From SIG510 sp045540975 (GTDB lineage: Bacteria > Bacillota > Clostridia > Oscillospirales > JAAYXM01), in NCBI GenBank assembly GCA_045540975.1, contig JAZQIE010000134.1, positions 1 to 39,848 on the forward strand: a stretch of 39,848 bases of DNA, given 5' to 3'. The notes beneath the pieces are model-generated. The model was not told the DNA's origin, made no database searches, and saw only the letters and a program-made list of their open reading frames with translations. Both the position numbers and the translations under genes were made by a program. This document shows, one piece after another, positions 30,845 to 39,819 of the stretch; within the stretch, counting starts at the first letter, position 1; each line of letters starts with the position of its first letter.

Positions 30845-32542
30845 TTATGTATTGGAGATTGTGACATCGGTATAATAGAAGTGTACGATTTCTTCTCCGG
30901 TAAAGCCTTGATTTGCCATACCCTTCGCACCGTTTTGGCTGAGCCCGACATTGTGTCCCCAACCTGTTCCGTTTACCACAAACACATTGGAATCACCTAC
31001 AACTCCGCCCGACGGCGTGCCGCCAACCGTATTGGTTGCTCCGACTTGATAAGAGGTTGTTCCGCTTGACGAACGAACAACCACGGTATCGCCGCTCTTG
31101 AGCGACACAATATTGCCGTTTTGACCGATGACAGAAATCCCCTCAAGCAGCGCGCACGTGTAATCCGAGAAATTGACAAACAAGGTGCTTCCGCCCACGC
31201 TCGGATTTACAACCGTGCCACTTCCCTTTCGCGTGATGGTAAAGCGCTGGCTGTAGGTGTGTTTGTTCAATGTATCACTGTTTAGAATATTTCTGGTGGC
31301 AGACTTTTGAATGACAAGCGTTTTTCCGTTCTCATCCACAAACGTCATGCTGAACATATTGCCCATGTTGGTATAAATCGGTCGGACATCCACAATTTTT
31401 CCGATTTCATAGCCCTTGGCATTCAAAATCCATTGAATATCCTCACCCGTGTATTCCGCGCTCCAACGCCCGTGTGTCGCCGCGTTCAAATCCTCATACG
31501 GGTCACGGACACCGCGCAAATAACCGTTATGACCGCCCCAGACATTCTCCGAGTCTTCGGTCGCACCGCCATTCGAGGAGTGGTACACAGCGCTGATGGG
31601 TTTTCCTTCGTATAAAATGTACATACCGTTGGTGCTCTCTACCGCAAGGTCGCTGTTTTCGGATGCGGAATTGGTACCGCGGTAGACCTGACAATCGGTG
31701 GTGTTGCACAAATCAAAGCCTTTATGCTTTCCAATATTGGAATATGCATAGGTACGGGCGCACATCGCCTGCGCGCGGAGTGCCTCCTGCGGCCATGATG
31801 CGGACATTTCATAAGGCAAGACGCCCTTAACATAATCCTGCATGGAAACGATGTTGCACACCGTGATATTCCCTGCATTGCGGCTGTATTCAAATCCGCC
31901 GTAATATTTATATCCTTTAAACCATGTCTGGGTTGCTTGTCCGACCGGCGAAATACCCAGTGTTCCGTCATACTCAAACAGAATGCTTCCGCTTACAGTA
32001 TCAATTACAGTAATGGTGGTAACGCCGTTTCCCATTGCAACCGCGGGTTCACCGAGGTTGACCGTTTGCACAGCGGCATTTGCAGCGGCGAGAGAGACAT
32101 ACTGCCCCACACGGATGACATATCGATCCCCTTGCCACGCGACAAACGCTTCATGCCCGCGCAGTTTCAGAGACTCTGCCATTGCACGCGCTTCGGAAGG
32201 GTCGGTATACGTGGTGGAAAGCTGCAAATGAAATGCACCGATTACTTTGCTTCCCTGCGGTGCACCCGATTCATACAAGGTTGCATCGTTGTGATAAAAA
32301 TTCATATCCTTGAGCATACTGATTCGCTGCTGATTGATGCTGAATCGTGCAATAAAATTGCGCGCGGAATCAAATTCGCCCAAGCGGTATCCGCTTCCCA
32401 CATTGTTTTGCAGATTTGCACTCGGAAGTGCACCCGAACTATAGAAGAGTCCTATCTTCAAAGTGGGGTTTTCCGGAGGTGTTGCTGATGCAACTGTCAG
32501 AATTGTGCATAAAATAATAAGTGAAAGAAACAGTTTTTTCAT
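30845..32542 (-). CDS. SpoIID/LytB domain protein with SPOR-like region
   Basis: A 565-residue exported protein. Residues 1-20 form a signal peptide (KKLFLSLIILCTILTVASA). A region around 103-165 (FHLQLSTTYTDPSEARAMAE, YVIRVGQYVS) looks like a SPOR peptidoglycan-binding domain. The SpoIID/LytB core follows from about 210, with CNIVSMQDYVKGVLPYEM (Glu245 at the position of the catalytic glutamate), ALRAQAMCARTYAY, and the SSNGGATEDSENVWGG segment. It ends WGHNVGLSQNGAKGMANQG, also typical. It is longer than SpoIID itself and lacks its usual neighbours, so a peptidoglycan-active paralogue is more likely than SpoIID proper. SD AAGGAGAC; first gene of an operon with queA. Confidence 0.88.
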   Translation of the reverse strand: MKKLFLSLIILCTILTVASATPPENPTLKIGLFYSSGALPSANLQNNVGSGYRLGEFDSARNFIARFSINQQRISMLKDMNFYHNDATLYESGAPQGSKVIGAFHLQLSTTYTDPSEARAMAESLKLRGHEAFVAWQGDRYVIRVGQYVSLAAANAAVQTVNLGEPAVAMGNGVTTITVIDTVSGSILFEYDGTLGISPVGQATQTWFKGYKYYGGFEYSRNAGNITVCNIVSMQDYVKGVLPYEMSASWPQEALRAQAMCARTYAYSNIGKHKGFDLCNTTDCQVYRGTNSASENSDLAVESTNGMYILYEGKPISAVYHSSNGGATEDSENVWGGHNGYLRGVRDPYEDLNAATHGRWSAEYTGEDIQWILNAKGYEIGKIVDVRPIYTNMGNMFSMTFVDENGKTLVIQKSATRNILNSDTLNKHTYSQRFTITRKGSGTVVNPSVGGSTLFVNFSDYTCALLEGISVIGQNGNIVSLKSGDTVVVRSSSGTTSYQVGATNTVGGTPSGGVVGDSNVFVVNGTGWGHNVGLSQNGAKGMANQGFTGEEIVHFYYTDVTISNT

Positions 32543-32569
32543 GGAAGTCTCCTTTTTCTTTTGTAAAGG

Positions 32570-32598
32570 TTGACACCTTGTTGCAAGCATGATATGAT
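32570..32598 (+). promoter_or_regulatory. SigA-type promoter of the lysine operon
   Basis: A perfect TTGACA (32570-32575), a 17-bp spacer and TATGAT (32593-32598). Confidence 0.85.
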
Positions 32599-32605
32599 AT
32601 TGATA

Positions 32606-32861
32606 ACAAAATATGGTATGGATAGAGGCGCAGTTTTCATCAGTAACACGGCAAGGGTTCCGGTTTCGCCCGATGAACCGTATGTGAAAGGGGAAATTGC
32701 CGAAGGACTATGTCCCGGGTGCATAGGGTCTGGATGCCGTGGTGAAAAACCCTGCGTCTGTCATCGAAGGTTTGATGAAGAGCTATCTGCTTTTGTAACA
32801 TAGATACATCCATGTATCTATTATATTACAAAATCAGTCGGTTTTTCAACCGACTTTTTTT
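32606..32861 (+). promoter_or_regulatory. Lysine riboswitch (L box) with terminator
   Basis: The leader before asd has the L-box core: GATAGAGGCGC (32621-32631), ATCAGTA (32639-32645), AAAGGGGAAATTGCCGAAG (about 32687-32705) and a five-helix layout closing near ATCTGC/ (about 32800). A terminator follows: AGTCGGTT/AACCGACT (32836-32843 with 32848-32855) and seven Ts. Lysine binding should stop transcription of asd-dapA-dapB. Between 32867 and 33013 I see only a short AT-rich stretch, a small CCGCAA hairpin and the asd SD. Confidence 0.93.
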
Positions 32862-33013
32862 CTGCCTACACAAACAATTTCGCAGAATGCTTCGCATTTC
32901 TAACTTCTTTGCATATACTATCGTAGCAAATCCTTTGTTTTGTAGAAAAAAATCACTTTTTCGCCATTTTTGTAAATTTATAGCCGCAAATTGCGGATTG
33001 GAGGTAAATCATT

Positions 33014-34093
33014 ATGAAACAGTACAATGTCGGTATCATCGGCGCAACCGGTATGGTCGGTCAGCGTTTTGCAACCCTGCTGGAAAACCATCCGTGGTAC
33101 ACAGTAAAGGCACTTGCAGCAAGCGGCCGCAGTGCAGGCAAAACCTATGCGGAAGCATTGGACGGCCGTTGGAAAATGGAAACTCCGATTCCGGAATCCA
33201 TGAAGGATATGGTTGTCATGGATGCAACCAAGGACATCGAAACCATCGCAGGCATGGTAGACTTTGTCTTCTGCGCCGTTGATATGAAAAAGGACGAAAT
33301 CCGTGCTTTGGAAGAAGCATATGCAAAGGCGGAATGCCCGGTTGTTTCCAACAACAGTGCACACCGCGGTACTCCGGACGTCCCGATGATTATTCCGGAA
33401 ATCAACGCACACCATGCAGAAGTCATCCCTGCACAGAAAGCAAGACTCGGCACCAAGCGCGGTTTTATCGCTGTCAAGTCCAACTGCTCGCTGCAGAGTT
33501 ATGTCCCGGCAATCCATCCGTTGATGGATTTGGGTGTTACCAAGGTCCTCGCTTGCACCTACCAGGCAATCTCCGGTGCAGGTAAGACTTTTGAAACATG
33601 GCCCGAAATGATTGACAACGTCATCCCCTACATCGGCGGCGAGGAAGAAAAGTCCGAGCAGGAGCCGATGAAAATCTGGGGCGAAGTGGTTGACGGCAAA
33701 ATCGTCAATGCAACCGCACCCGCAATCACCGCACAGTGCCTGCGTGTTCCGTGCTCCGACGGTCACATGGCAGCGGTCTTCGCATCCTTCGACAAGAAGA
33801 TTTCCCTTGACGAAATCAAAGAGCGTTGGGTCACCTACCGCGGCCGTGCGCAGGAGCTTAATCTCCCCAGCGCACCCAAGCAGTTCCTCCACTACTTCGA
33901 GGAAGACAACCGTCCGCAGACAAAGCTGGACCGTAACCTGGAAAACGGTATGGCGGTTTCCATCGGCCGTCTCCGTCCGGACACCCAGTATGACATCAAA
34001 TTCATCTGTCTCTCGCATAACACCCTGCGCGGTGCGGCAGGCGGGGCGCTTCTCGCAGCAGAACTTCTCACCGCTGAAGGCTATATGGACTAA
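33014..34093 (+). CDS. asd: Aspartate-semialdehyde dehydrogenase
   Basis: A 359-residue NADP-dependent enzyme making aspartate semialdehyde, the branch-point for lysine, diaminopimelate, threonine and methionine. The dinucleotide site is VGIIGATGMVGQRF; catalytic Cys158 lies in AVKSNCSLQSY, and a later conserved CSDGHMAAV provides the active-site histidine. The SNCSLQ form and the length (359, not about 330-340) point to the archaeal/fungal-type branch of the family. SD GGAGGT. It is the first gene of the lysine-riboswitch operon. Confidence 0.95.
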   Translation: MKQYNVGIIGATGMVGQRFATLLENHPWYTVKALAASGRSAGKTYAEALDGRWKMETPIPESMKDMVVMDATKDIETIAGMVDFVFCAVDMKKDEIRALEEAYAKAECPVVSNNSAHRGTPDVPMIIPEINAHHAEVIPAQKARLGTKRGFIAVKSNCSLQSYVPAIHPLMDLGVTKVLACTYQAISGAGKTFETWPEMIDNVIPYIGGEEEKSEQEPMKIWGEVVDGKIVNATAPAITAQCLRVPCSDGHMAAVFASFDKKISLDEIKERWVTYRGRAQELNLPSAPKQFLHYFEEDNRPQTKLDRNLENGMAVSIGRLRPDTQYDIKFICLSHNTLRGAAGGALLAAELLTAEGYMD

Positions 34094-34118
34094 TTGAGAA
34101 AGGAACGTGTGATCGTCT

Positions 34119-35009
34119 ATGAAAACTCCGATTTTTACCGGTGCAAATGTTGCAATCGTCACCCCGTTTAAAAACGGGAAGGTTGACTTTGACACGTTGA
34201 AACAACTGATTGAATTTCAGATTAAAAGCGGCACCAATGCAATCACCATTTGCGGTACCACCGGTGAATCCGCGACCCTCTCGCACGAGGAACACACCGC
34301 GGTCATCAAATGCTGCGTAGAAACCGTTGCAGGCCGTGTCCCCGTTTTGGCGGGTACCGGCAGTAACGACACCGCATACGCGCTCTATCTTTCCAAGGAA
34401 GCAGAATCTTTGGGCGTTGACGCTCTTTTGATGGTTACTCCATACTACAACAAAGCGACCCAGACCGGTCTTATCCGCCACTATACATACGTTGCGGATA
34501 ATGTCAACACTCCGATTATTCTTTACAGTGTCCCCAGCCGCACCGGTGTCGGTTTCACCGCGGCAACTTACAAGGAACTCTCCAAACACCCGAACATCAA
34601 CGGTGTCAAGGAAGCAAGCGGCAATTTCTCGCTGATTGCAGAGACTTTGAGTCTGTGCGGCGATGACCTCAACATGTGGTGCGGCAACGATGACCAAACC
34701 GTCCCGATGATGTCACTCGGCGCAAAGGGTGTTATTTCTGTCGCATCCAACATCATCCCCGAGTACGTGGTCAAGATGTGTAACCTCGCCCTCAAGGGCG
34801 ATTTCAAAGCGGCTGCCGAAATGCAGCTCAAGGCGTATGACTTAATGGACCGTTTGTTCATCGAAGTCAACCCCATCCCGGTCAAGGCTGCACTTGAAAT
34901 GCTCGGTATGTGCGACGGTGAACTCCGTATGCCGATGTGCGAGATTTCGGATGCAAACCGTGAAGTCTTAAAGCAATCGATGATTAACTTCGGTCTCACC
35001 GTGAAGTAA
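34119..35009 (+). CDS. dapA: 4-hydroxy-tetrahydrodipicolinate synthase
   Basis: A 296-residue class I aldolase condensing aspartate semialdehyde with pyruvate. It has CGTTGESATLSHEEH, the catalytic Lys164 in NGVKEASGN and Tyr136 in ILYSVPSRTGVG; the usual motif is YNVPGRTG, so the N and G positions are serines here. SD is weak and distant. It lies 25 nt after asd and 27 nt before dapB. Confidence 0.96.
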   Translation: MKTPIFTGANVAIVTPFKNGKVDFDTLKQLIEFQIKSGTNAITICGTTGESATLSHEEHTAVIKCCVETVAGRVPVLAGTGSNDTAYALYLSKEAESLGVDALLMVTPYYNKATQTGLIRHYTYVADNVNTPIILYSVPSRTGVGFTAATYKELSKHPNINGVKEASGNFSLIAETLSLCGDDLNMWCGNDDQTVPMMSLGAKGVISVASNIIPEYVVKMCNLALKGDFKAAAEMQLKAYDLMDRLFIEVNPIPVKAALEMLGMCDGELRMPMCEISDANREVLKQSMINFGLTVK

Positions 35010-35036
35010 GTCATCGGAAAGAGAAGTGTAACAGAC

Positions 35037-35810
35037 ATGATTCAGATCATTCTCTCGGGTTGCAACGGCCGTATGGGTCGTGCAATCACAGACATTGTTT
35101 CAAAAAACGCGGATGCACAAATTGTTGCAGGTGTGGATTTGAACACAGAAGCCTCTTGCGGTTATCCGGTTTACGCATCGATCGGTGAGGTTACCGAATC
35201 CGCGGATGTTTTAATCGACTTTTCCCACCCCTCCCTGCTTTCGGGGCTGCTGGAATTCTGCGTCAGCCGTAAAATCCCCGCGGTCATCGCAACAACCGGT
35301 TGCTCGGATGAACAGCTTCGGGAAATTGACGAGGCTGCAAAGGTCGTTCCCATGTTCCGTTCGGGCAATATGTCGCTTGGCATCAATGTGCTTTTGATGT
35401 TGGTGGAGCGTGCGGCAAAAATTTTGGGTGACACGTTTGATGTGGAAGTCATCGAACGTCATCACAACCAGAAAATCGATGCTCCGAGCGGCACCGCATT
35501 GATGATTGCAGACCGTCTCAAAGAATCCTTGCCCCATGAATCCGAGTTGGTGTACGACCGTCATTCGGTTCGTCAAAAACGCGGAGCGCAGGAAATCGGA
35601 ATGCATTCTCTTCGCGGCGGTACCATCGTGGGTGTGCACGAAGTGGTCTTCGCAGGCCGCGACGAGGTGGTCGAGCTCAAGCACGAGGCACAATCGCGTG
35701 AGGTGTTTGCCGCAGGCGCGGTAAAAGCCGCATTGTTCCTCACCGAAATGACTGCCCCCAAGCTCTATAACATGGATGATTTGGTGGCAACCGTCATCGG
35801 AAATCAGTAA
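35037..35810 (+). CDS. dapB: 4-hydroxy-tetrahydrodipicolinate reductase
   Basis: A 257-residue NAD(P)H-dependent reductase. The Rossmann motif is SGCNGRMGRAI; the catalytic signature is EVIERHHNQKIDAPSGTA with the two histidines and lysine. It ends with the LYNMDDLV segment typical of DapB. Last gene of asd-dapA-dapB, followed by a strong terminator. Confidence 0.96.
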   Translation: MIQIILSGCNGRMGRAITDIVSKNADAQIVAGVDLNTEASCGYPVYASIGEVTESADVLIDFSHPSLLSGLLEFCVSRKIPAVIATTGCSDEQLREIDEAAKVVPMFRSGNMSLGINVLLMLVERAAKILGDTFDVEVIERHHNQKIDAPSGTALMIADRLKESLPHESELVYDRHSVRQKRGAQEIGMHSLRGGTIVGVHEVVFAGRDEVVELKHEAQSREVFAAGAVKAALFLTEMTAPKLYNMDDLVATVIGNQ

Positions 35811-35820
35811 ATAACATAAA

Positions 35821-35852
35821 AAAACAGCATGGACTTTCGTCCATGCTGTTTT
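35821..35852. terminator. Bidirectional terminator
   Basis: A 14-bp perfect stem (35821-35834 with 35839-35852) with a TTTC loop lies between the convergent dapB and metH genes. Confidence 0.9.
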
Positions 35853-35853
35853 T

Positions 35854-38208
35854 TTATTCTCCAAACACAGTTTTTGCAACGTCAACCGATTGTTTGGCGT
35901 CTTTTGCGTAGTAATCCGCGCCGATTTTCTCGGCATATTCCGGAGTCAGTACCGCGCCGCCGACCATAATTTTACAATTATGACCGGATGCACGAAGCAG
36001 ACGGATGGTTTCCTCCATACTTCCAAGTGTGGTTGTCATCAAAGCAGAAAGTCCGACAAGCGGTACATTTTGCTTCACAGCGGCATCCACAATCGCTTGC
36101 GGCGGAACATCGCGTCCCAAGTCGATGACGGTATACCCGTAATTTTCAAGCAGAACTTTCACAATATTCTTTCCGATATCGTGAATGTCACCCTTCACGG
36201 TTGCAACAATGATTTTTCCTTTTTCCACATTGCCCGCACCCGTGGCGGCAAGTTTTTCTTTTACCGCCTCAAAGCCTGCGCTTGCGGCTTCCGCCGAGCG
36301 AATGAGTTGCGGAAGGAAAATTGCACCGCTCTCAAACTTTTTCCCAACATCGTCAAGCGCGGGAATGAGTTGAGAATTGACAAGCTCCATTGCATCCGTT
36401 GTTTCCAAAAGAGCCTTACACACCGTCATACACTCCGCTTTCAACCCTTGTGCGATGCAATACGGGACATCGTGTGCTTTTTTCTCGCCGCTCACCTGCG
36501 GCTTTGCGGCAGGAGTTTCCCCACCGTACGCTTCGATAAATGCAACAGCATTTTCATCGTGATTCATCAGCAGATGATAGGCTCGCACAGCACCCATCAT
36601 GGAGGCGATATTCGGATTGATAATGGGAAGGTCCAGCCCATGTGTCATTGCCATGGTAAGGAAGTTTGCATTGACCAATTCACGGGCAGGAAGCCCGAAG
36701 GAAATATTGGAAACGCCCAATACCGTTTTTACACCGAAGCGCTCTTTCACAGTGCTCAATGCTTTCAAGGTTTCCTGCACACCCGCCTGCTCCGCGGATG
36801 CGGTAAGGGTCAGGCAGTCAATGAAAATATCCTCTTTGGGAATCCCGATTGCGACCGCGCGCGCAACAATACGCTCTGCGATGGCAATTCTCTCCTCCGC
36901 GGTTTTCGGAATCCCCTTTTCATCCAAGGTCAAGCCGACCACCGCCGCGCCATAGCGCTTTACAATCGGCAAAATTGCATCAAGAGAGGCTTCTTCACCG
37001 TTTACCGAGTTTACGATTGCTTTGCCGTTATACACGCGCAGTGCGGCTTCAATCACCGCAGGATTGGTAGAGTCTATCTGAAGCGGTGCATCGGTAATCC
37101 CTTGCAAGGCTTTGACCACTTCCACCATCATCGCGGTTTCGTCAATTCCCGGAAGTCCGACATTGACGTCTAAAATTTCGGCACCTGCTTCCATCTGCTC
37201 ACTCGCCTGACCCAAGATAAAATCAATATCATGGTCACGAAGTGCCTGCTGGAAGCGTTTCTTTCCGGTCGGGTTGATACGCTCACCAATGACACGCGGT
37301 CGGGCAATCACAACCGTATTGCGTGCAGAACAAACTGCCGCAGTTCGTTTTTCTCGAACAATCGGGCTTGCGGAAATCCCCTGCAAAGCACAGATATACA
37401 CCGGAGTAGTTCCACAGCAACCGCCAATGATGGTTGCACCTGCCCTTACAAGAAGCGCAACCTGGCGTGCAAATTCCTCGGGGTCAATGTCATATGTATT
37501 GGAATTGAGATTCGGAAGCCCTGCATTTGGTTTTACAATAATCGGAAGCGAGGTCCAACGCGCAAGTTCTTCTACAAGCGGAACCAAATCCTTCGGGCCG
37601 AGCGAGCAGTTAAACCCAATCGCATCCGCGCCGAGTCCTTCCAACGTCATTGCCATTGCAGAAACCGAGCATCCGGTAAAGGTGCGCAAGTTCTCTTCAA
37701 ATGTCATAGTGACAAAGACGGGCTTGTCACTGTTTTCTTTCGCAGCAAGAAGCGCGGCTTTGGCTTCCAGCAAATCGGTCATGGTTTCAACCACAACAAG
37801 GTCCGCATCTTTTGCCGCAAGCACCATTTCTTTGAAGATATCATATGCTTCTTCAAATGAAAGGGTCCCAATCGGCTCAAGCAATTGCCCAATCGGACCA
37901 ATGTCAAGCGCAACCAATGCATTCTTCCCTGCCGCCGATTTCGCATTCTCAATCGCTTTTGAAACCACTTCCGAAACGCTGTAGTCACAGCCCTCCAGTT
38001 TGTGACGATTGGCACCAAACGTATTGGCATAAACGATATTCGCACCTGCATCAATATATGCACGGTGGGTGTCTGCAATCTGATTCGGAGCGGTGATTCC
38101 GAGTGCCTCGGGTTTTTCTCCGAGTTGCAAACCGCTCTTTTGCAGCATCGTTCCCATCGCGCCGTCCAAATAAATCAAATCGCGCGAAAGCAGTTCAGTT
38201 ATGGTCAC
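35854..38208 (-). CDS. metH: Cobalamin-dependent methionine synthase, lacking the activation domain
   Basis: A 784-residue MetH with three of the usual four modules. The homocysteine domain starts LIYLDGAMGTMLQ and has zinc ligands in GFNCSLG and GGCCGTTP. The pterin/methyl-THF domain begins around RPRVIGERINPTGKKRF. The cap and B12 domain has VKGDIHDIGKNIVKVLL, the DxHxxG histidine ligand, and ends at the Rossmann fold (YYAKDAKQSVDVAKTVFGE). The reactivation domain (about 300 residues in E. coli MetH) is missing and is encoded by the overlapping upstream gene. The GTG at 38208 is chosen as start: it has GAGGTG 6 nt upstream, and the upstream extension has no homology. Confidence 0.93.
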   Translation of the reverse strand: MTITELLSRDLIYLDGAMGTMLQKSGLQLGEKPEALGITAPNQIADTHRAYIDAGANIVYANTFGANRHKLEGCDYSVSEVVSKAIENAKSAAGKNALVALDIGPIGQLLEPIGTLSFEEAYDIFKEMVLAAKDADLVVVETMTDLLEAKAALLAAKENSDKPVFVTMTFEENLRTFTGCSVSAMAMTLEGLGADAIGFNCSLGPKDLVPLVEELARWTSLPIIVKPNAGLPNLNSNTYDIDPEEFARQVALLVRAGATIIGGCCGTTPVYICALQGISASPIVREKRTAAVCSARNTVVIARPRVIGERINPTGKKRFQQALRDHDIDFILGQASEQMEAGAEILDVNVGLPGIDETAMMVEVVKALQGITDAPLQIDSTNPAVIEAALRVYNGKAIVNSVNGEEASLDAILPIVKRYGAAVVGLTLDEKGIPKTAEERIAIAERIVARAVAIGIPKEDIFIDCLTLTASAEQAGVQETLKALSTVKERFGVKTVLGVSNISFGLPARELVNANFLTMAMTHGLDLPIINPNIASMMGAVRAYHLLMNHDENAVAFIEAYGGETPAAKPQVSGEKKAHDVPYCIAQGLKAECMTVCKALLETTDAMELVNSQLIPALDDVGKKFESGAIFLPQLIRSAEAASAGFEAVKEKLAATGAGNVEKGKIIVATVKGDIHDIGKNIVKVLLENYGYTVIDLGRDVPPQAIVDAAVKQNVPLVGLSALMTTTLGSMEETIRLLRASGHNCKIMVGGAVLTPEYAEKIGADYYAKDAKQSVDVAKTVFGE

Positions 38209-38872
38209 AGCGGTCACCTCTTTTTCGATAAATACAAGTTTTTTTCGCCGCGCACGTTTCACATCCACGCTGTTTTCTTGGCAATTCTTCATCAGAAAGA
38301 CCAATCACAGCGGTCACGGATTTACGCGGTGTCAACAATTGAGAATCTGTCGCGCACAGACCTATCCGTCTCTGCGCATCTAAAACGGTCAAAATTTCAT
38401 TTTGCAGCGAAACAGGAAAATCTCCGTACCCGGGAGAAAATCTCCATGTGGCGTACATTTCCGGCATCTCTGCACGAATCTCAGCCTCTGCCGCATCGCA
38501 CACCTGCTCAATCAGTGCATCCGCTGCCGCATCCATAAGGAGCGCGCGACTGACACTCTTAACCGCGGCTGCATCAATCAACCGCACCAATTCCCCGGAC
38601 AAAGTAGCCGCAAACAAAACCAATTTCTTGCAGCCGTTCAGATGGGCTTTGATGTCTTCTCCGCCCAAAACCAGATTGCTCCCCGAAAGTGCAATCCCGT
38701 CTTTTGTTTCCGCAAATTCAAACACACGAAAAACATAAGCGGGGCGCGCACGAGAGAGGACAAGTGATTCACATTCGCTGAGTTCGCCCAGAAGGTCATC
38801 CGACAAGGGTTGTCCGCTGTATCCAAGATACCGCAAAACCTCATCGCGACGGATTGTAGTGATTGGCTTCAA
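38195..38872 (-). CDS. Stand-alone methionine synthase reactivation domain
   Basis: A 225-residue protein that corresponds to the SAM-binding reactivation domain of MetH (family Met_synt_B12). The diagnostic segment is RFSPGYGDFPVSLQNEILTVLDAQRRIGL followed by LLTPRKSVTAVIGLS; the first piece is the RxxxGYG SAM-binding signature. It also has a cysteine-rich tail (CETCAAKKTCIYRKRGDRC), a possible metal-binding element. It lies 8 nt after metF and overlaps metH by 14 nt. It probably reductively methylates oxidised cob(II)alamin on MetH in trans. The identity is strong; the tail function is unknown. Confidence 0.9.
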   Translation of the reverse strand: MKPITTIRRDEVLRYLGYSGQPLSDDLLGELSECESLVLSRARPAYVFRVFEFAETKDGIALSGSNLVLGGEDIKAHLNGCKKLVLFAATLSGELVRLIDAAAVKSVSRALLMDAAADALIEQVCDAAEAEIRAEMPEMYATWRFSPGYGDFPVSLQNEILTVLDAQRRIGLCATDSQLLTPRKSVTAVIGLSDEELPRKQRGCETCAAKKTCIYRKRGDRCDHN

Positions 38873-38880
38873 AGAACCAC

Positions 38881-39747
38881 CTATTTCTTCAATAAGTTTG
38901 CAATGCTCTCATAGATGCGTTTTGCAACATATGCATTGTTCATGGTGTAGAGATGGATTCCATCCACACCGTTTGCAATCAAATCAACGATTTGATCCAC
39001 CGCGTATGCAATCCCCGCATCACGCATTGCTTCGGGATTATCGCCATAGCGCTGTACCATCTTCGCAAACTTGGGCGGAACACTCGCACCGCACATGGAA
39101 ACAGTTTTCTCAATCTGAGTTTTGCTGGTAATCGGCATAATACCGACTTCGACCGGGACTTTGATGCCGGCAATGGTAGCACGTTCCATGAACGAATAAA
39201 ACGGTGCATTGTCCAAAAACAGCTGTGTAATCAGATAATCAACACCTGCATCGACTTTGTCACGCAGATACAGAATATCCTCTGCCGCATTTTTCGCCTC
39301 ACTGTGCACTTCGGGATAGCACGCCGCCGCAATTCCAAAATCACCGTGCGCACGAATAAACGAGATAAGGTCCGCAGCATAGAGAAATTCTTCCTTTGGC
39401 GCAACGTCGGGACGTCTGTCCCCGCGTAAAGCAAGAATATTTTCCACATTCCGCTCACGCAGCTGCCCCAAAATCGTCTTGACATCCTCTTTCGTGGAAT
39501 TCACGCAGGTGAGGTGCGCGACCGATTCAATCTTGTGCTCATTTTTGATGAAGCCTGCCAAATCAACTGTGCTGGAATCCGCAACATTTCCACCCGCACC
39601 GTAAGTGACACTGATGGAATCGGGAGAAATCCCGCTGAGTTCATCCAATGTGGAATAGATGGTTTCGATGCCGCTTGTTTTTTTCGGCGGGAAGATTTCA
39701 AGCGAGAACACAACTTTATCAGGCTTGAACATGGATGCAATTTTCAT
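38881..39747 (-). CDS. metF: Methylenetetrahydrofolate reductase
   Basis: A 288-residue flavin TIM-barrel enzyme that makes 5-methyl-THF, the methyl donor of MetH. It opens FSLEIFPPKKTSGIETIYSTL and has the conserved SVTYGAGG, VAHLTCVN, ILALRGDRRPD, and QLFLDNAPFYSF segments. SD AGAGGT. First gene of metF-reactivase-metH. No T-box, S-box or B12 riboswitch is seen in the 27 nt before a terminator, so any such control would have to lie elsewhere. Confidence 0.96.
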   Translation of the reverse strand: MKIASMFKPDKVVFSLEIFPPKKTSGIETIYSTLDELSGISPDSISVTYGAGGNVADSSTVDLAGFIKNEHKIESVAHLTCVNSTKEDVKTILGQLRERNVENILALRGDRRPDVAPKEEFLYAADLISFIRAHGDFGIAAACYPEVHSEAKNAAEDILYLRDKVDAGVDYLITQLFLDNAPFYSFMERATIAGIKVPVEVGIMPITSKTQIEKTVSMCGASVPPKFAKMVQRYGDNPEAMRDAGIAYAVDQIVDLIANGVDGIHLYTMNNAYVAKRIYESIANLLKK

Positions 39748-39774
39748 ATTACATACCTCTTTTCGTTAAAGGAA

Positions 39775-39806
39775 AAAACAAGCAGAAGAGGTCTTCTGCT
39801 TGTTTT
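39775..39806. terminator. Bidirectional terminator upstream of metF
   Basis: A long perfect inverted repeat (39775-39789 with 39792-39806, tip loop AGGT) has T-runs on both sides. It ends the partial minus-strand gene at the right edge. Confidence 0.85.
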
Positions 39807-39819
39807 TGGGAGTCAATAA

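Noticed and set aside
32570..32803. A 77-codon plus-strand frame with several cysteines, upstream of asd
   Set aside because: It lies wholly inside the lysine riboswitch promoter and aptamer, has no SD, and its cysteine pattern is explained by conserved RNA elements.
32978..34195. A 405-codon minus-strand frame opposite asd
   Set aside because: It crosses the asd-dapA boundary, lacks an SD and has no recognisable domain, whereas asd and dapA show full catalytic motifs.
39748..39774. S-box or cobalamin riboswitch before metF
   Set aside because: Only 27 nt separate metF from a terminator hairpin, too short for either element.
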